From: Fischerella sp. PCC 9431
GTDB taxonomy: Bacteria > Cyanobacteriota > Cyanobacteriia > Cyanobacteriales > Nostocaceae
DNA length: 33,246 nucleotides
Direction of reading: 5' to 3'
NCBI RefSeq assembly: GCF_000447295.1
Contig: NZ_KE650771.1
Coordinates: 719,808-753,053 of the forward strand
The notes beneath the pieces are model-generated. The model was not told the origin of the DNA, did not search any database, and worked only from the letters and a program-made list of their open reading frames with translations. Each line of letters starts with the position of its first letter. Position 1 is the stretch's first letter. Shown in pieces: positions 8,020 to 17,061 of this stretch. The translations under genes were made by a program, and so were the position numbers.

Positions 8020-8047
8020 TGTTCATAGGCTGAAAGACCTATGAACA
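8020..8047 (+). terminator. Stem-loop downstream of the LtrA-family gene (possible terminator)
   Basis: A perfect 10-base stem TGTTCATAGG / CCTATGAACA with an 8-base loop lies 80 bases after the LtrA gene. On the + strand the tail is A-rich rather than T-rich, so termination is uncertain. A second weaker hairpin (ACTTAAA/TTTAAGT) lies just upstream at about 7989-8007. The rest of 7941-8323 shows an AAGGGA/TCCCTT hairpin at about 8219-8240 and nothing else I could name. Confidence 0.35.
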
Positions 8048-8335
8048 AATAAAAATAATTATCTAGAAAATATATTTTAGGTATGCCAAAAAGTTTTGAC
8101 GAGTGAAAAATTTTACATACACCTTGTTGATCCGACTCAAAATTGGGGAATGCTTAAGAATAAGCAAAGAACCCGCGATTTTTGCAATCTTGTAGGGAAA
8201 AGCTTCAAGGGCAAGGAATAAGGGAAAATTTTATCCCTTTTACCCTGTTTCTTTGATCTTTATCCCAACTAATGCCCAAAGTCTAGTGGGGTATATAAAT
8301 TAACATTATCTATAATTATCAAGGTGACAGTGGTG

Positions 8336-9895
8336 ATGGTAGAGTCGGAAAATAAATTGTTGTCTGTACAGGATGGTTGGACATCTCCAGAAACCAGAGA
8401 ACAACAACGCCTTCAGGCCTTGTCAAAATTAGGGTTGCGACAAACAGAAACGATTCCAGTTTTTGAAGAAGCTACTCAAACTGCTGCTCACTTTTTGGAA
8501 GCACCAATTTCCATTTTGGGATTTGTGGATCAACACCGCCATTGGTTCAAATCAGCTGTGGGCTTATCTAGATTGGGATTAATGAATCAGTTGGCACAAA
8601 GTCGCCAATTGTTACGCGAGGAATCTTTTTGTACTCAGGTAGTAGAAACTTGCCAAACAATAATAATAAATGATGCCAGAAAAATTCCAGATGTAAGCAG
8701 TGCTGTTGCCACCAAATTGGTTAAAGATTATGGTATTCGGGCTTATTTAGGAGCGCCACTGATTGATGCTAATGGAAATTGTTTAGGCGCATTGGCGGTG
8801 ATGGATTTAGTTCCACGCAACTTTACTAATCGAGACGTTGAGTTTTTACAGATTATCGCTCGTTGGAGTATGAGCGAATTTGAACGTAACCGACTTTTGC
8901 AACAAGCAACTTCAGAAACAAAAACTGCTAGTCATGTTTCTAACTGGTTACTTCCGGAACCTAATAAGAGTGAAAGTGAAATCAGAATTAGTCCAATCAC
9001 TTTATCAACAGGTTCAGTTCCGACTGGTCAACTGAAGTTAGAACTGTTAGAACAGTTAACGCAGGAGTTACGTACACCCTTAACATCTGTACTGGGTATG
9101 GCTAGTGTTTTGGGACGTGAAATTTATGGTCCTTTGACCACTAAGCAAAGAGAATATTTAGACATTATCCAACACAGTGGTAGATACCTACTTTGCCTAG
9201 TCAATGAAATTTCTGAACTGGGAGCAATGGATGAAACCCAGACAGCTTTGAATTTATCTTCTGTAGATATTGAAATGCTGTGTCAACAAGCAATTCATAC
9301 TCTTGAAGAGGCTGCAAATCGTCGGGAGCAAGACATTCGCCTCTCTCTTGAACCTGGACGCGATCGCATTTGGTTTTTAGATAAAGACAAGGTGCGGCAG
9401 ATGTTATATCATCTGGTTTTCAGTGTGATTCAACTTTCTGCGACAGGTAGTGTTGTACGGATTCATGTTTCATCTAAAGAAAATACGCTCAACATTACAG
9501 TGTGGGTTTCCCATCCTTGGTTAGGAGATGGAATCACTGAAGTTGATTCTTATTTTCGCCTGAGTGCATCACCACTGGCGGAACTAACAGACAAGACCGG
9601 TGATAATTTTTCTTTGGAAAAGCAAGAAGACCCTATTGATTTGTCATTAACTTCAGACAAACCACAAACTCTGAAGGTTTCTACATCTAGTATGCTTGAT
9701 ACAACTAAGCGTTCTGGTTCTCTCTCGCGGGAAAGCTTGGGTTTGTTGCTCAGTTGTCATTTAGCAGAATTGCACGGCGGATATATTTCGATTCAAGGAT
9801 CACCAGAGTCAGGATACCGCTATATCCTGAGTTTGCCAGTAAATCAACAAAATGCAGAAGTTCAAAGTGATGTTTCCTCAACAACTGCTTCTTAG
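8336..9895 (+). CDS. GAF-domain histidine-kinase-like protein lacking the phosphoacceptor His
   Basis: About 519 residues from the ATG at 8336, which has AAGG at 8321-8324 as a ribosome site. GTG codons at 8324, 8330 and 8333 are alternative starts. Residues about 35-190 form a GAF domain (ETIPVFEEATQTAAHFLEAP, then FVDQHRHWFKSAVGL and YLGAPL). A HisKA-like region follows, but where SHELRTP is expected the sequence reads TQELRTP, with Gln243 replacing the His. The ATPase region is also degenerate: the N box reads MLYHLVFSVIQLS without its Asn residues, and the DxGxG box reads SHPWLGDG. The C-terminal LGLLLSCHLAELHGG keeps its G2-like shape. It probably senses something and passes the signal by protein contact rather than phosphotransfer; that is inference. 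Confidence 0.85.
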   Translation: MVESENKLLSVQDGWTSPETREQQRLQALSKLGLRQTETIPVFEEATQTAAHFLEAPISILGFVDQHRHWFKSAVGLSRLGLMNQLAQSRQLLREESFCTQVVETCQTIIINDARKIPDVSSAVATKLVKDYGIRAYLGAPLIDANGNCLGALAVMDLVPRNFTNRDVEFLQIIARWSMSEFERNRLLQQATSETKTASHVSNWLLPEPNKSESEIRISPITLSTGSVPTGQLKLELLEQLTQELRTPLTSVLGMASVLGREIYGPLTTKQREYLDIIQHSGRYLLCLVNEISELGAMDETQTALNLSSVDIEMLCQQAIHTLEEAANRREQDIRLSLEPGRDRIWFLDKDKVRQMLYHLVFSVIQLSATGSVVRIHVSSKENTLNITVWVSHPWLGDGITEVDSYFRLSASPLAELTDKTGDNFSLEKQEDPIDLSLTSDKPQTLKVSTSSMLDTTKRSGSLSRESLGLLLSCHLAELHGGYISIQGSPESGYRYILSLPVNQQNAEVQSDVSSTTAS

Positions 9896-10026
9896 GAAGT
9901 ACCTTTAAGCATTGGCTATCTTCAATTAGCATGGACTATGAACTGGAAATTTTTCAATTTTTGAAAAATCCCAAACTATCATTGAATCCAAATAATACGC
10001 TCTGTGCTAGTTGCTCACAGCCTCTT

Positions 10027-11454
10027 ATGAATCTAATCTGGCAAAAATTCACTTTATCTTATTTACCACTAAAAGAATACCTTGACACCAGCTACCTGCA
10101 TGGTTCTCTGATAGGGGTACTGCGTTCTTGGCGACAAAGCAGTATTTTAATGCAGTGGGGAGATGTCATAGCGGCTACCTTAGTCAGCTTGGTGTTGTTA
10201 TTAGCACCTTTTACAGTGGTTAATACAACCCTGCTTGGGCTTTTGATGCTTGCTTGTACAGCATTTTGGTTAATGTTGACCTTATCTGATGAGGTAAATT
10301 CTTCAAAAAGTTTGTTTGCAACCCCGATCCATTTGTTGGTGTTGCTATATTGGGGAGTTTGCGTAGTTGCTACTGCTCTGTCTCCAGAGAAAAAAGCAGC
10401 TTTAGAAGGATTGATAAATTTTACACTTTATCTAGTGCTATTTGCCTTGTGCGCTAGGATTTTGAAATCGCCTCGCATTCGGTCTTTTTTGTTGGTTTTG
10501 TACTTACATGTGTCTTTAGTTGTAAGTATATATGGTGTGCGGCAAAAGTTTTTTGGTGCTGCACAGTTAGCAACTTGGGTTGACCCTGAATCTCCTTTGT
10601 CTAAAAATACAAGGGTCTATAGTTATTTGGGTAATCCCAATTTGCTGGCTGGATATTTGTTACCAGCTGTGATTTTGAGTTTAGTGGCAATGTTTGCTTG
10701 GCGGGGATGGCTGCGTAAAGGTTTGGCATTCACTATGTTAGTTGTGAATTTAGCCTGCTTTCGTTTTGCTGATAGTCGTGGCGGTTTTATCGGTTTAGCG
10801 ATCGCCCTCATTGCCATTGTGTTGCTGTTACGCTATTGGTACGCTGATTATCTACCCCGGTTTTGGCGTATTTGGTTAGTACCCATCATGTTAGGGTGTT
10901 TTGTAGCTTTTTTTGCAGTCGCGTTTGGGGTTTCCGAAACTTTTCGCCTCCGCATCATCAGTATTTTTGCTGGTCGTGCAGATAGTAGTAATAACTTTCG
11001 TATAAATGTCTGGACTGCGGTGTTCAGAATGATTCAGGATTATCCAATTTTTGGTATTGGACCTGGACATGATGTTTTTAATAAGGTTTATCCGCTTTAC
11101 CAACTACCTCGATATAATGCTTTGAGTGCTTATTCGATTCTTTTGGAAGTGACTGTGGAAACTGGAATTATTGGTTTGGTTAGTTTCCTGTGGTTACTTG
11201 CAGTCATATTTAATACAGGTTTATCACAGCTGCAAAGATTTCGGCAATTTAATAGTGTAGATGGTTTGTGGTTGATTGGAGCGATCGCTACTCTATTAGG
11301 TATGCTAGGTCATGGTTTGGTGGATACCGTGTGGTATCGTCCTGTAGTCAATAGTATCTGGTGGTTAGTAGTGGCTTTAGTCGCCAGCTACTGGACTCCT
11401 ATGGTGTCAGACGAAAACCGACAAGAAGATTCACTTCATCCAGAATTAGGATAG
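10027..11454 (+). CDS. ictB: IctB family protein (O-antigen ligase-like polytopic membrane protein)
   Basis: A 475-residue protein from the ATG at 10027. The frame opens further upstream at 9931, but the extra 32 residues are unlike the family, while MNLIWQKFTLS matches where cyanobacterial homologues begin as I remember them. About ten to twelve membrane segments are present. Conserved stretches include RVYSYLGNPNLLAGYLLPAV, SIFAGRADSSNNFRINVW, the periplasmic-loop GIGPGHDVFNKVYPLY, and GLVDTVWYRP. The family was first reported in Synechococcus as involved in inorganic carbon accumulation, but it belongs to the Wzy/O-antigen ligase fold and true bicarbonate transport is doubtful. It follows the GAF protein on the same strand and is closed by a clear terminator. 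Confidence 0.88.
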   Translation: MNLIWQKFTLSYLPLKEYLDTSYLHGSLIGVLRSWRQSSILMQWGDVIAATLVSLVLLLAPFTVVNTTLLGLLMLACTAFWLMLTLSDEVNSSKSLFATPIHLLVLLYWGVCVVATALSPEKKAALEGLINFTLYLVLFALCARILKSPRIRSFLLVLYLHVSLVVSIYGVRQKFFGAAQLATWVDPESPLSKNTRVYSYLGNPNLLAGYLLPAVILSLVAMFAWRGWLRKGLAFTMLVVNLACFRFADSRGGFIGLAIALIAIVLLLRYWYADYLPRFWRIWLVPIMLGCFVAFFAVAFGVSETFRLRIISIFAGRADSSNNFRINVWTAVFRMIQDYPIFGIGPGHDVFNKVYPLYQLPRYNALSAYSILLEVTVETGIIGLVSFLWLLAVIFNTGLSQLQRFRQFNSVDGLWLIGAIATLLGMLGHGLVDTVWYRPVVNSIWWLVVALVASYWTPMVSDENRQEDSLHPELG

Positions 11455-11475
11455 GAGCAAATTACACTCGTAAAG

Positions 11476-11510
11476 AAAGCCTTGAGTACAATATCCCTCA
11501 AGGCTTTTTA
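11476..11510 (+). terminator. Rho-independent terminator after ictB
   Basis: The stem AAAGCCTTGAG / CTCAAGGCTTT is perfect over 11 bases with a 10-base loop and is followed directly by a T run. It lies 21 bases after the ictB stop. Confidence 0.85.
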
Positions 11511-11591
11511 GTTCTTGTCATCTTTCTAAAAGTCTAGTTTCTCAAGCTGTTTTTGCTTTCCTTGTGATTTGACTATTTTGACTATATAGAA

Positions 11592-11873
11592 TCATTCTCT
11601 GTAGGTTGTGCTACCAACAACGTTAGGATCGTTATAGCGAGTTGATTCATGACGCTTTCTACCAGCTAAACCAGCTAAACCAAATAAACCAATTAATCCT
11701 AACCAACCCCAATCAAAACCTCTGTCATAATAAACTCCGGTATTTGGTACATTCGGATTATTAATAGTGGGGTCTGTAGTAGTTTGTGCTTGTGCAGGTA
11801 TGGTTAAGGGTATTATTGACATGCCCAAGGTAAGGACACCAGCACTGATGATTTTGCTGAGATTACTTTTCAT
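11592..11873 (-). CDS. Small exported WGxxGxxG-motif protein
   Basis: A 93-residue protein. Residues 1-29 form a Sec signal peptide ending in a probable AQA cleavage site (PLTIPAQAQ). A short Asn/Pro/Thr-rich linker follows. The C-terminal part has a WGWLGLIGLFGLAGLAGRK segment at about 55-73, with W-G-x-x-G-x-x-G spacing, one short hydrophobic stretch and then a basic cluster. This is the WGxxGxxG family, which has a C-terminal sorting-signal-like layout. The role is unknown. It lies alone on the - strand between ictB and smpB. Confidence 0.8.
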   Translation of the reverse strand: MKSNLSKIISAGVLTLGMSIIPLTIPAQAQTTTDPTINNPNVPNTGVYYDRGFDWGWLGLIGLFGLAGLAGRKRHESTRYNDPNVVGSTTYRE

Positions 11874-12132
11874 GATCAGATCTTCCCTGATTTATTGCAA
11901 AGTTATTCACAACTTTACCGACTACCTATATAAACAAAATCAATCCTTGGCTATAAACTAAAAAGATTTGATACTCCTGCTTAAGATATATCAACGCCGC
12001 AATGTTTCACAAAAGCTAGGATAGGACTAATATCTAGTTAGGCATACTATAGTGGTTTAATAGCCTTTTATATATTTATTAGGCAGCCTTAAGGATTTTT
12101 CAGTCATTATTTAGACCTAAGTAAAATTTTCA

Positions 12133-12600
12133 ATGAGCGATAAGAGCGACGGTTATAAAGTTATTAGTGACAATCGGCAAGCCCGCTATTTGTACAATAT
12201 TCTCGAAACCTACGAAGCTGGTATTCAGTTGACGGGGACTGAAGTGAAATCAATCCGTGCAGGTAGGGTAAATCTTCAAGATGGCTATGCTTTGATCCGC
12301 AATGGAGAAGCATGGCTGATCAACGTACATATTTCGCCTTACACTGCAAGTGGACAGTATTTTAATCATGAACCACGCCGCACACGCAAGCTACTGCTGC
12401 ATCGCCAAGAAATTCGCAAGCTAATTGGTAAGATAGAACAGCAAGGTTTGACTCTGGTTCCTCTGAAAATGTATTTCAAACGCGGTTGGGTAAAACTTAG
12501 TATTGCCCTTGTGAAGGGTAAAAAGCTGCACGACAAACGAGAGGATATGAAAAAGCGTCAAGATCAGCGCGAAATGCAACGGGCAATGAAGAATTATTAA
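12133..12600 (+). CDS. smpB: SsrA (tmRNA)-binding protein SmpB
   Basis: A 155-residue protein of usual length. It binds tmRNA and brings it to ribosomes stalled on broken messages in the cytoplasm. The conserved parts are all present: NRQARYLYNILETYEAGIQL, TGTEVKSIRAGRVNL, YFNHEPRRTRKLLLHRQEI, KMYFKRGWVKLSIALVKGK, and the C-terminal basic tail KLHDKREDMKKRQ that reaches into the decoding centre. The tmRNA gene itself was not seen in this window. It stands alone, convergent with the rhomboid gene. Confidence 0.97.
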   Translation: MSDKSDGYKVISDNRQARYLYNILETYEAGIQLTGTEVKSIRAGRVNLQDGYALIRNGEAWLINVHISPYTASGQYFNHEPRRTRKLLLHRQEIRKLIGKIEQQGLTLVPLKMYFKRGWVKLSIALVKGKKLHDKREDMKKRQDQREMQRAMKNY

Positions 12601-12604
12601 AAAG

Positions 12605-12690
12605 TTAAGTGTCAATTGTCTAGGGTCAAGTGTCAGTTATCTAGAGAATTTTAACTAGACCCTTGACTATTGACTATTGACTATTGATTA
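12605..12690. repeat. Intergenic heptamer repeat and inverted repeat between convergent genes
   Basis: Three to four copies of TTGACTA lie at 12662-12685. Upstream, TCTAGGGTCAAG recurs in inverted form as CTAGACCCTTGAC. The sequence can fold on both strands and fills the gap between smpB and the convergent rhomboid gene, so it may serve as a shared 3' end. Confidence 0.6.
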
Positions 12691-13437
12691 CCAATTATAT
12701 TTTTCTTGTTCTGAATCTTGATTAAATAATCCTAGTATGGGTCCAAGAATTGCTCCTACTATAAAACCACCAGCATGGGCCCAGTAGGCTATACCTCCGT
12801 TTTCCATACCAATATTAGTAGGTGCTTCCAGACTAGCAATACCGTAAAAAGCTTGTTCGACAAACCAAAATCCCAGAAAAAAGTATGCTGGTACACGGAA
12901 GGTGGGAAAGAAAAATCCCAAGGGAACGACGCCAAGGACTTCTGCTTGGGGAAAACGGATAATATATGCTCCCAAAACGCCAGCGATCGCACCGCTTGCA
13001 CCTAACGATGGGATAGCAGAATTTTGGGAAAAATACCACTGAGCCAATGTTGCCAGAACACCACTAGCTAAATAGAAAAATAAATATTTAACATGACCTA
13101 ATTTATCTTCGACATTATTACCAAAGATCCATAAAAACAACATGTTGCCACCAAGGTGTAGCAAACCACCATGCAAAAATTGGGCAGTAATTAATGTCAC
13201 CCACTCTGGTACAGGCTGATTTACAGAAATACCTGCAAAGCTAGCTGTCAGTTCTCGTGGTACTACTGCAAATAAGTGAAAAAACCCATCTAAATATTGG
13301 GGAGGGAGACTTGATTCATAAAGAAATGCGAGAATGTTTGCGGCAATCAGCCCATAAGTCACATAGGGCGTGATTTTTGTTGGATTATTATCTTTAATTG
13401 GAACCACAGGCTTTTTTCTTGCTTTTTCATAACTCAA
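12688..13437 (-). CDS. Rhomboid-family intramembrane serine protease
   Basis: A 249-residue protein with six or seven membrane segments. The catalytic pair is visible: Ser148 in GASGAIAG and His221 in WAHAGG. The family's HGG (HGGLLHLGGNMLFLWIFGNN at about 89-108) with the supporting His and Asn residues is also present. Rhomboids cut single-pass membrane proteins within the membrane; the substrate here is unknown. The N-terminal 23 residues are polar and basic and lie in the cytoplasm by the positive-inside rule. It is a single gene with no partner nearby. Confidence 0.92.
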   Translation of the reverse strand: MSYEKARKKPVVPIKDNNPTKITPYVTYGLIAANILAFLYESSLPPQYLDGFFHLFAVVPRELTASFAGISVNQPVPEWVTLITAQFLHGGLLHLGGNMLFLWIFGNNVEDKLGHVKYLFFYLASGVLATLAQWYFSQNSAIPSLGASGAIAGVLGAYIIRFPQAEVLGVVPLGFFFPTFRVPAYFFLGFWFVEQAFYGIASLEAPTNIGMENGGIAYWAHAGGFIVGAILGPILGLFNQDSEQEKYNW

Positions 13438-13944
13438 CTACACAATACCTGAGTTGTTAAGTATTTAGGATTTACCTATGGATGGATTTAGTAAGATCTT
13501 CCAATGAGATTTGCAAACGAGATAGATATATAATACATGTCTTCTAAACAACAAAAACTTGTGTGTTACATTCAAACTTAGAGAAAATATTTATTTGTCT
13601 TGATCTCTATATTATTTTTTGTTCAAGTTTTTTATTTGGACTATATTTGTATGTGGCCTCTAAAAATTACTTGACTTATTACTATCTACTGATAATTTGT
13701 TAAAATTTGTAAATAAATTTACATCTAATGATACAGATTCTGGAGTGTATGTTTTTTAAAAAGTAACTTTATCTAACAATTCTTCTCACTAATGGTAGAT
13801 ATAATTTGCAATTCAACCTTTGGGCAGTGATTAGCTATGATTCCTGTCATAGTATGAAACATAAGAGTCTATTATTATTTGTATTCACCAATAGTGATCA
13901 TAGAAGCAAACTTATTAGTAAAAAATGCTAGGGGTGTACAGTCC
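13438..13944. other. AT-rich intergenic region between divergent genes
   Basis: About 500 bases separate the rhomboid and response-regulator genes, which are transcribed away from each other, so both promoters should lie here. The DNA is AT-rich with several T runs. I see no hairpin, repeat or small gene that I can support. The frame of the regulator extends back to 13879, but those residues are not typical of receiver domains. Confidence 0.5.
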
Positions 13945-14610
13945 ATGCCCTTGACGATCCTTGTAGTGGATGACGATCCGGGCACTCGTCTGTCTATCAG
14001 CGATTATCTTGAACTATCTGGCTACTCGGTAATTGTTGCTGATGATGGTCAAGAGGCTTTAGCAAAGGTGGAAGAGTACCATCCTGATTTGATGGTTACT
14101 GATATCGTCATGCCACGAATGAATGGTTATGAACTGGTACGCCAAGTGCGCCAAAAATCAGAATTTCGTCTACTACCAGTAATTTTGTTGACAGCACGAA
14201 CAAAAACACAGGAAAGAATTCTTGGTTATCAGTCTGGATGTGATTTATACTTACCCAAGCCTTTTGAATTAGAAGAGTTGGGAGCAGCTATTCGTAATTT
14301 GTTGGCGCGATCGCAAATAATTCAATCTGCATATCGTCTTTCTGACCTTGAAAATACCAATGCTTTAGACACTAACGGCTCACAGTTAAATCACATTCAA
14401 AAATCCCAGTGGTTTTCAGAACTCACATCTAGAGAACAAGAAGTTTTAGAGCTTCTGACTCATGGTCTTTCTAATGCTGACATGGGTCAAAAATTACACC
14501 TGAGTCCTCGAACCATAGAAAAGTACGTTAGCAGTTTGTTGAGAAAAACCAGCACTAATAACAGAGCCGAATTAGTACGTTTTGCGATGAAGCATGGTCT
14601 AGTGGAATGA
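13945..14610 (+). CDS. NarL/LuxR-type response regulator
   Basis: A 221-residue protein from the ATG at 13945, which has AGGGG at 13930-13934 as a ribosome site. A longer frame from 13879 adds 22 unlikely residues. The receiver domain (1-125) has the acidic pocket Asp9-Asp11, the acceptor Asp53 in DLMVTDIVMPRMNGYE, Thr83 and Lys105 in LPKPFELEE. The C-terminal domain (about 160-218) is a LuxR-type helix-turn-helix: LTSREQEVLELLTHGLSNAD, then LSPRTIEKYVSSLLRK. It should be phosphorylated at Asp53 and bind DNA. No kinase is adjacent; the nearest kinase-like gene, at 8336, lacks its own His. Confidence 0.9.
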   Translation: MPLTILVVDDDPGTRLSISDYLELSGYSVIVADDGQEALAKVEEYHPDLMVTDIVMPRMNGYELVRQVRQKSEFRLLPVILLTARTKTQERILGYQSGCDLYLPKPFELEELGAAIRNLLARSQIIQSAYRLSDLENTNALDTNGSQLNHIQKSQWFSELTSREQEVLELLTHGLSNADMGQKLHLSPRTIEKYVSSLLRKTSTNNRAELVRFAMKHGLVE

Positions 14611-14780
14611 GTTGGAAGGAAGACAAGGAGGATAAGGGGGACAAGGAAGATTAGGAAAGTAACTAATCACTGATAACAATGGACCCTTGAAGATTGACCA
14701 ATCACTAACTACTATAAAAAATATTTATAGCTTGTAAATTTTATACAATACTAATATTAATGATTTTTGTTGCGATCGCT

Positions 14781-15752
14781 TTAAGAACCAAAAGCTAATT
14801 GAGACTCTACTCGGTCAATAGCTGCTCGCCAAACATCATATCCATTTTCGTTTAGGTGTAATCCATCTGTGGTCAAATCTTCTCGCAAGTTACCTTCAAA
14901 ATCTGCAAACCATTTGTAGAGATTGAGATAATTTACTCCTTCTTTTTGAGCAATTAAAGCAAGTTGATGATTGATAGCGCGAATGCGGTTATTAGAAATA
15001 TTAGACCAACGGCTTGGCAAGATGGATTGAACAATAATCATACTATCTGGATGATTTTGTCGTAACCGTCGCATAATCAAGCGAGAATTGCTTAAAATTG
15101 CTTCATCACTTCTACCTTTGCGTAAGTCGTTAATCCCAACCATGACATAAATGACACTCGGTTTTGTTTTCTCAAAAGCCGATAATCTTGTTAAAACACC
15201 ACTAGAAGTATCTCCAGAAATTCCCTGATTCAACCACAATCCTTCACTAGAGAGCATTTCTTTCGGAAACCACATACTTAAAGAATCGCCAACTAGAATA
15301 CTCAAGCGATTTTTCCCTTGACCTTTAGCCATTGCTTTGGCTTCCATCGCTAGCAAACTTTTCCAATCTTCATAAGTTAATTGATGCTTATTATCAGAAT
15401 CCCATAATGTCTTCAATTCCTCGTCAGCTACACGTGTATAAATTTGACCAGCTTTCAGAGCAGCTAATCTATGATAATAAAGTTGACTTCCAGACGTAGG
15501 CTTCTCAACTACTCTATAGCTCGGTGTTAAAAATGATTCAGTTGCTACAGGCAAATTCTGCTCGCTAAATTCTGGCGGAGAAGTTTCCAAAGTAGGGACT
15601 GATGTCTCACTTGCTACTGGCTGTAAGTTGTCTTGGTTTTTCCAATTTACTTGATGATCATCACTATGAAAAATAGATTGCTCTGGTAAAGTCGATACTG
15701 GTAAAACCAATCCCGTTACCAAACCTGCTGCTAACAGATATACATCCCTCAT
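14781..15752 (-). CDS. SGNH/GDSL-type hydrolase, N-terminally anchored or secreted
   Basis: A 323-residue protein. An N-terminal hydrophobic segment (about residues 4-20) is a signal peptide or anchor, followed by a poorly conserved linker to about residue 95. The hydrolase domain then shows the four SGNH blocks: Ser157 in VGDSLSMWFP, Gly in GISGDTSSG, Asn in MVGINDLRKG, and the Asp/His pair in DGLHLNENGY. These enzymes cleave esters of lipids or glycans; the substrate cannot be read here. GGGAG lies 11 bases before the ATG. It converges with the response regulator. The 313 bases upstream (15753-16065) show no feature I can name. Confidence 0.88.
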   Translation of the reverse strand: MRDVYLLAAGLVTGLVLPVSTLPEQSIFHSDDHQVNWKNQDNLQPVASETSVPTLETSPPEFSEQNLPVATESFLTPSYRVVEKPTSGSQLYYHRLAALKAGQIYTRVADEELKTLWDSDNKHQLTYEDWKSLLAMEAKAMAKGQGKNRLSILVGDSLSMWFPKEMLSSEGLWLNQGISGDTSSGVLTRLSAFEKTKPSVIYVMVGINDLRKGRSDEAILSNSRLIMRRLRQNHPDSMIIVQSILPSRWSNISNNRIRAINHQLALIAQKEGVNYLNLYKWFADFEGNLREDLTTDGLHLNENGYDVWRAAIDRVESQLAFGS

Positions 15753-16065
15753 ATCGTAGTTTCTCCCAACTAGTTGCTCCTTTTCCCAAAAGCAGCGTTT
15801 TTTGGCTGGTATCAGGAAAATTCTTCATCAGCTAAATTATCACCTTTTACAGTATTTACACTGAAGAAGTGTAATTAGCTAGGTTGTGAGATTAGTTTTT
15901 ACAATATCTTTAATGATTTTATCTATTGCTAATAATGTCTAATTAAATACTTTATATATAGAAATAATAGGGTTTTTACTAGGTTAGCAACTTTGGTGAC
16001 TTCAGAGCAATAGCTTTGGTATAAGCCCTCTGACACTCCATACACACTTCCAACTCACGAGAGTG

Positions 16066-16971
16066 TCAAGTCTCAAACCGATAACGGCTACCAATAACAT
16101 AATCTTCACTCATTTCAAACGAAATCCATTGCCTTTGCCAAGTCTCAGCTACAAAACCTGTTGTATTTGAACCTGCGAACGGATCTAAAACTAGATCACC
16201 TTCTTCGGTTAAAAATTTAACAAAAAACTCTGCAAAGCCTTGGGGAAAACGCGCAGGATGAGGTTGTATTCCCACCGCTTTACAGCGACGTAGGTATACA
16301 CTATTAGATTCAGTATTAGCAATTTCTAACAAATTAGGTGGTATTGCACCCTGATTATCCTTTTGAAAGCTATTAGAAATATCATGTCCGCTAGGACGCA
16401 TTTTTGCTTTGTAGCCATTTTTGAGTAACTGCTTCATACTCTTACTGTATGGCTTTAAAACTTTTCTATTATCTGCTTTTGGATAAGGCGTTTTTGACAG
16501 CCACCAGACTGCATTGACTGAATCTTTAACACGAATGCGTCTAACTGTCACCCACTCAGCTGGGGTAGGCAATCGCGCCGGATTATAGTGATAAAATTCT
16601 TGGGCAAGGAAAAAGCCAACTTCTTTACACAGCCTAACTAATAACTCATATTGGTAGATACTTCGTACCGGATTACCAGGTAGATAAGCACCACCTAAAT
16701 CCAACACAAATGAGCCATTATCTGTAAGTACCCGTTTAAATTCATAAGCGAAAGGTAGAAACCATTCAATATATTTTTCAGCGCTTTGATTCCCGTATTC
16801 TTTTTGACGGGTCAGTGCAAATGGTGGTGAAGTCAAGATTAAATTAATACTGCTATCTGGAATAGATTTAATCAGTTCTTGGCTATCTCCCAGATATACT
16901 GCGCCATAATTGTGAGAGTAGTAAGGTGTAAGTTTTATTGCTTGTTTTGGCGTTGTTTGTTCTTGTGTCAA
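16066..16971 (-). CDS. DNA methyltransferase, M.PvuII-like (probable N4-cytosine)
   Basis: A 301-residue protein starting at TTG 16971; no ATG is available near the N-terminus. The order of motifs is that of beta-class enzymes: motif IV TSPPF (47-51) near the start and the AdoMet motif DPFAGSNTTG (263-272) near the end. Several stretches closely match my memory of M.PvuII, which methylates CAGCTG to N4-methylcytosine: TSPPFALTRQKEYGN, the region around IRVKDSVNAVWWLSK, RPSGHDISNSFQKDN and IPPNLLEIANTESN. CAGCTG specificity is an inference. No nuclease or controller gene is adjacent, so it looks like a solitary methyltransferase. Confidence 0.88.
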   Translation of the reverse strand: MTQEQTTPKQAIKLTPYYSHNYGAVYLGDSQELIKSIPDSSINLILTSPPFALTRQKEYGNQSAEKYIEWFLPFAYEFKRVLTDNGSFVLDLGGAYLPGNPVRSIYQYELLVRLCKEVGFFLAQEFYHYNPARLPTPAEWVTVRRIRVKDSVNAVWWLSKTPYPKADNRKVLKPYSKSMKQLLKNGYKAKMRPSGHDISNSFQKDNQGAIPPNLLEIANTESNSVYLRRCKAVGIQPHPARFPQGFAEFFVKFLTEEGDLVLDPFAGSNTTGFVAETWQRQWISFEMSEDYVIGSRYRFET

Positions 16972-17061
16972 GAGAATTTTTATTTATAACTAATTTTTTT
17001 AGCCAACTCTAATTATCATCAACAGGGGATTTCAACTAGAAAATATGGCGTCAATGAAAAT

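Noticed and set aside
9931-10026. N-terminal extension of IctB from the ATG at 9931
   Set aside because: The 32 extra residues are not family-like and no ribosome site precedes 9931. The ATG at 10027 fits homologue starts as I recall them. Neither start has a strong ribosome site, so this is not fully settled.
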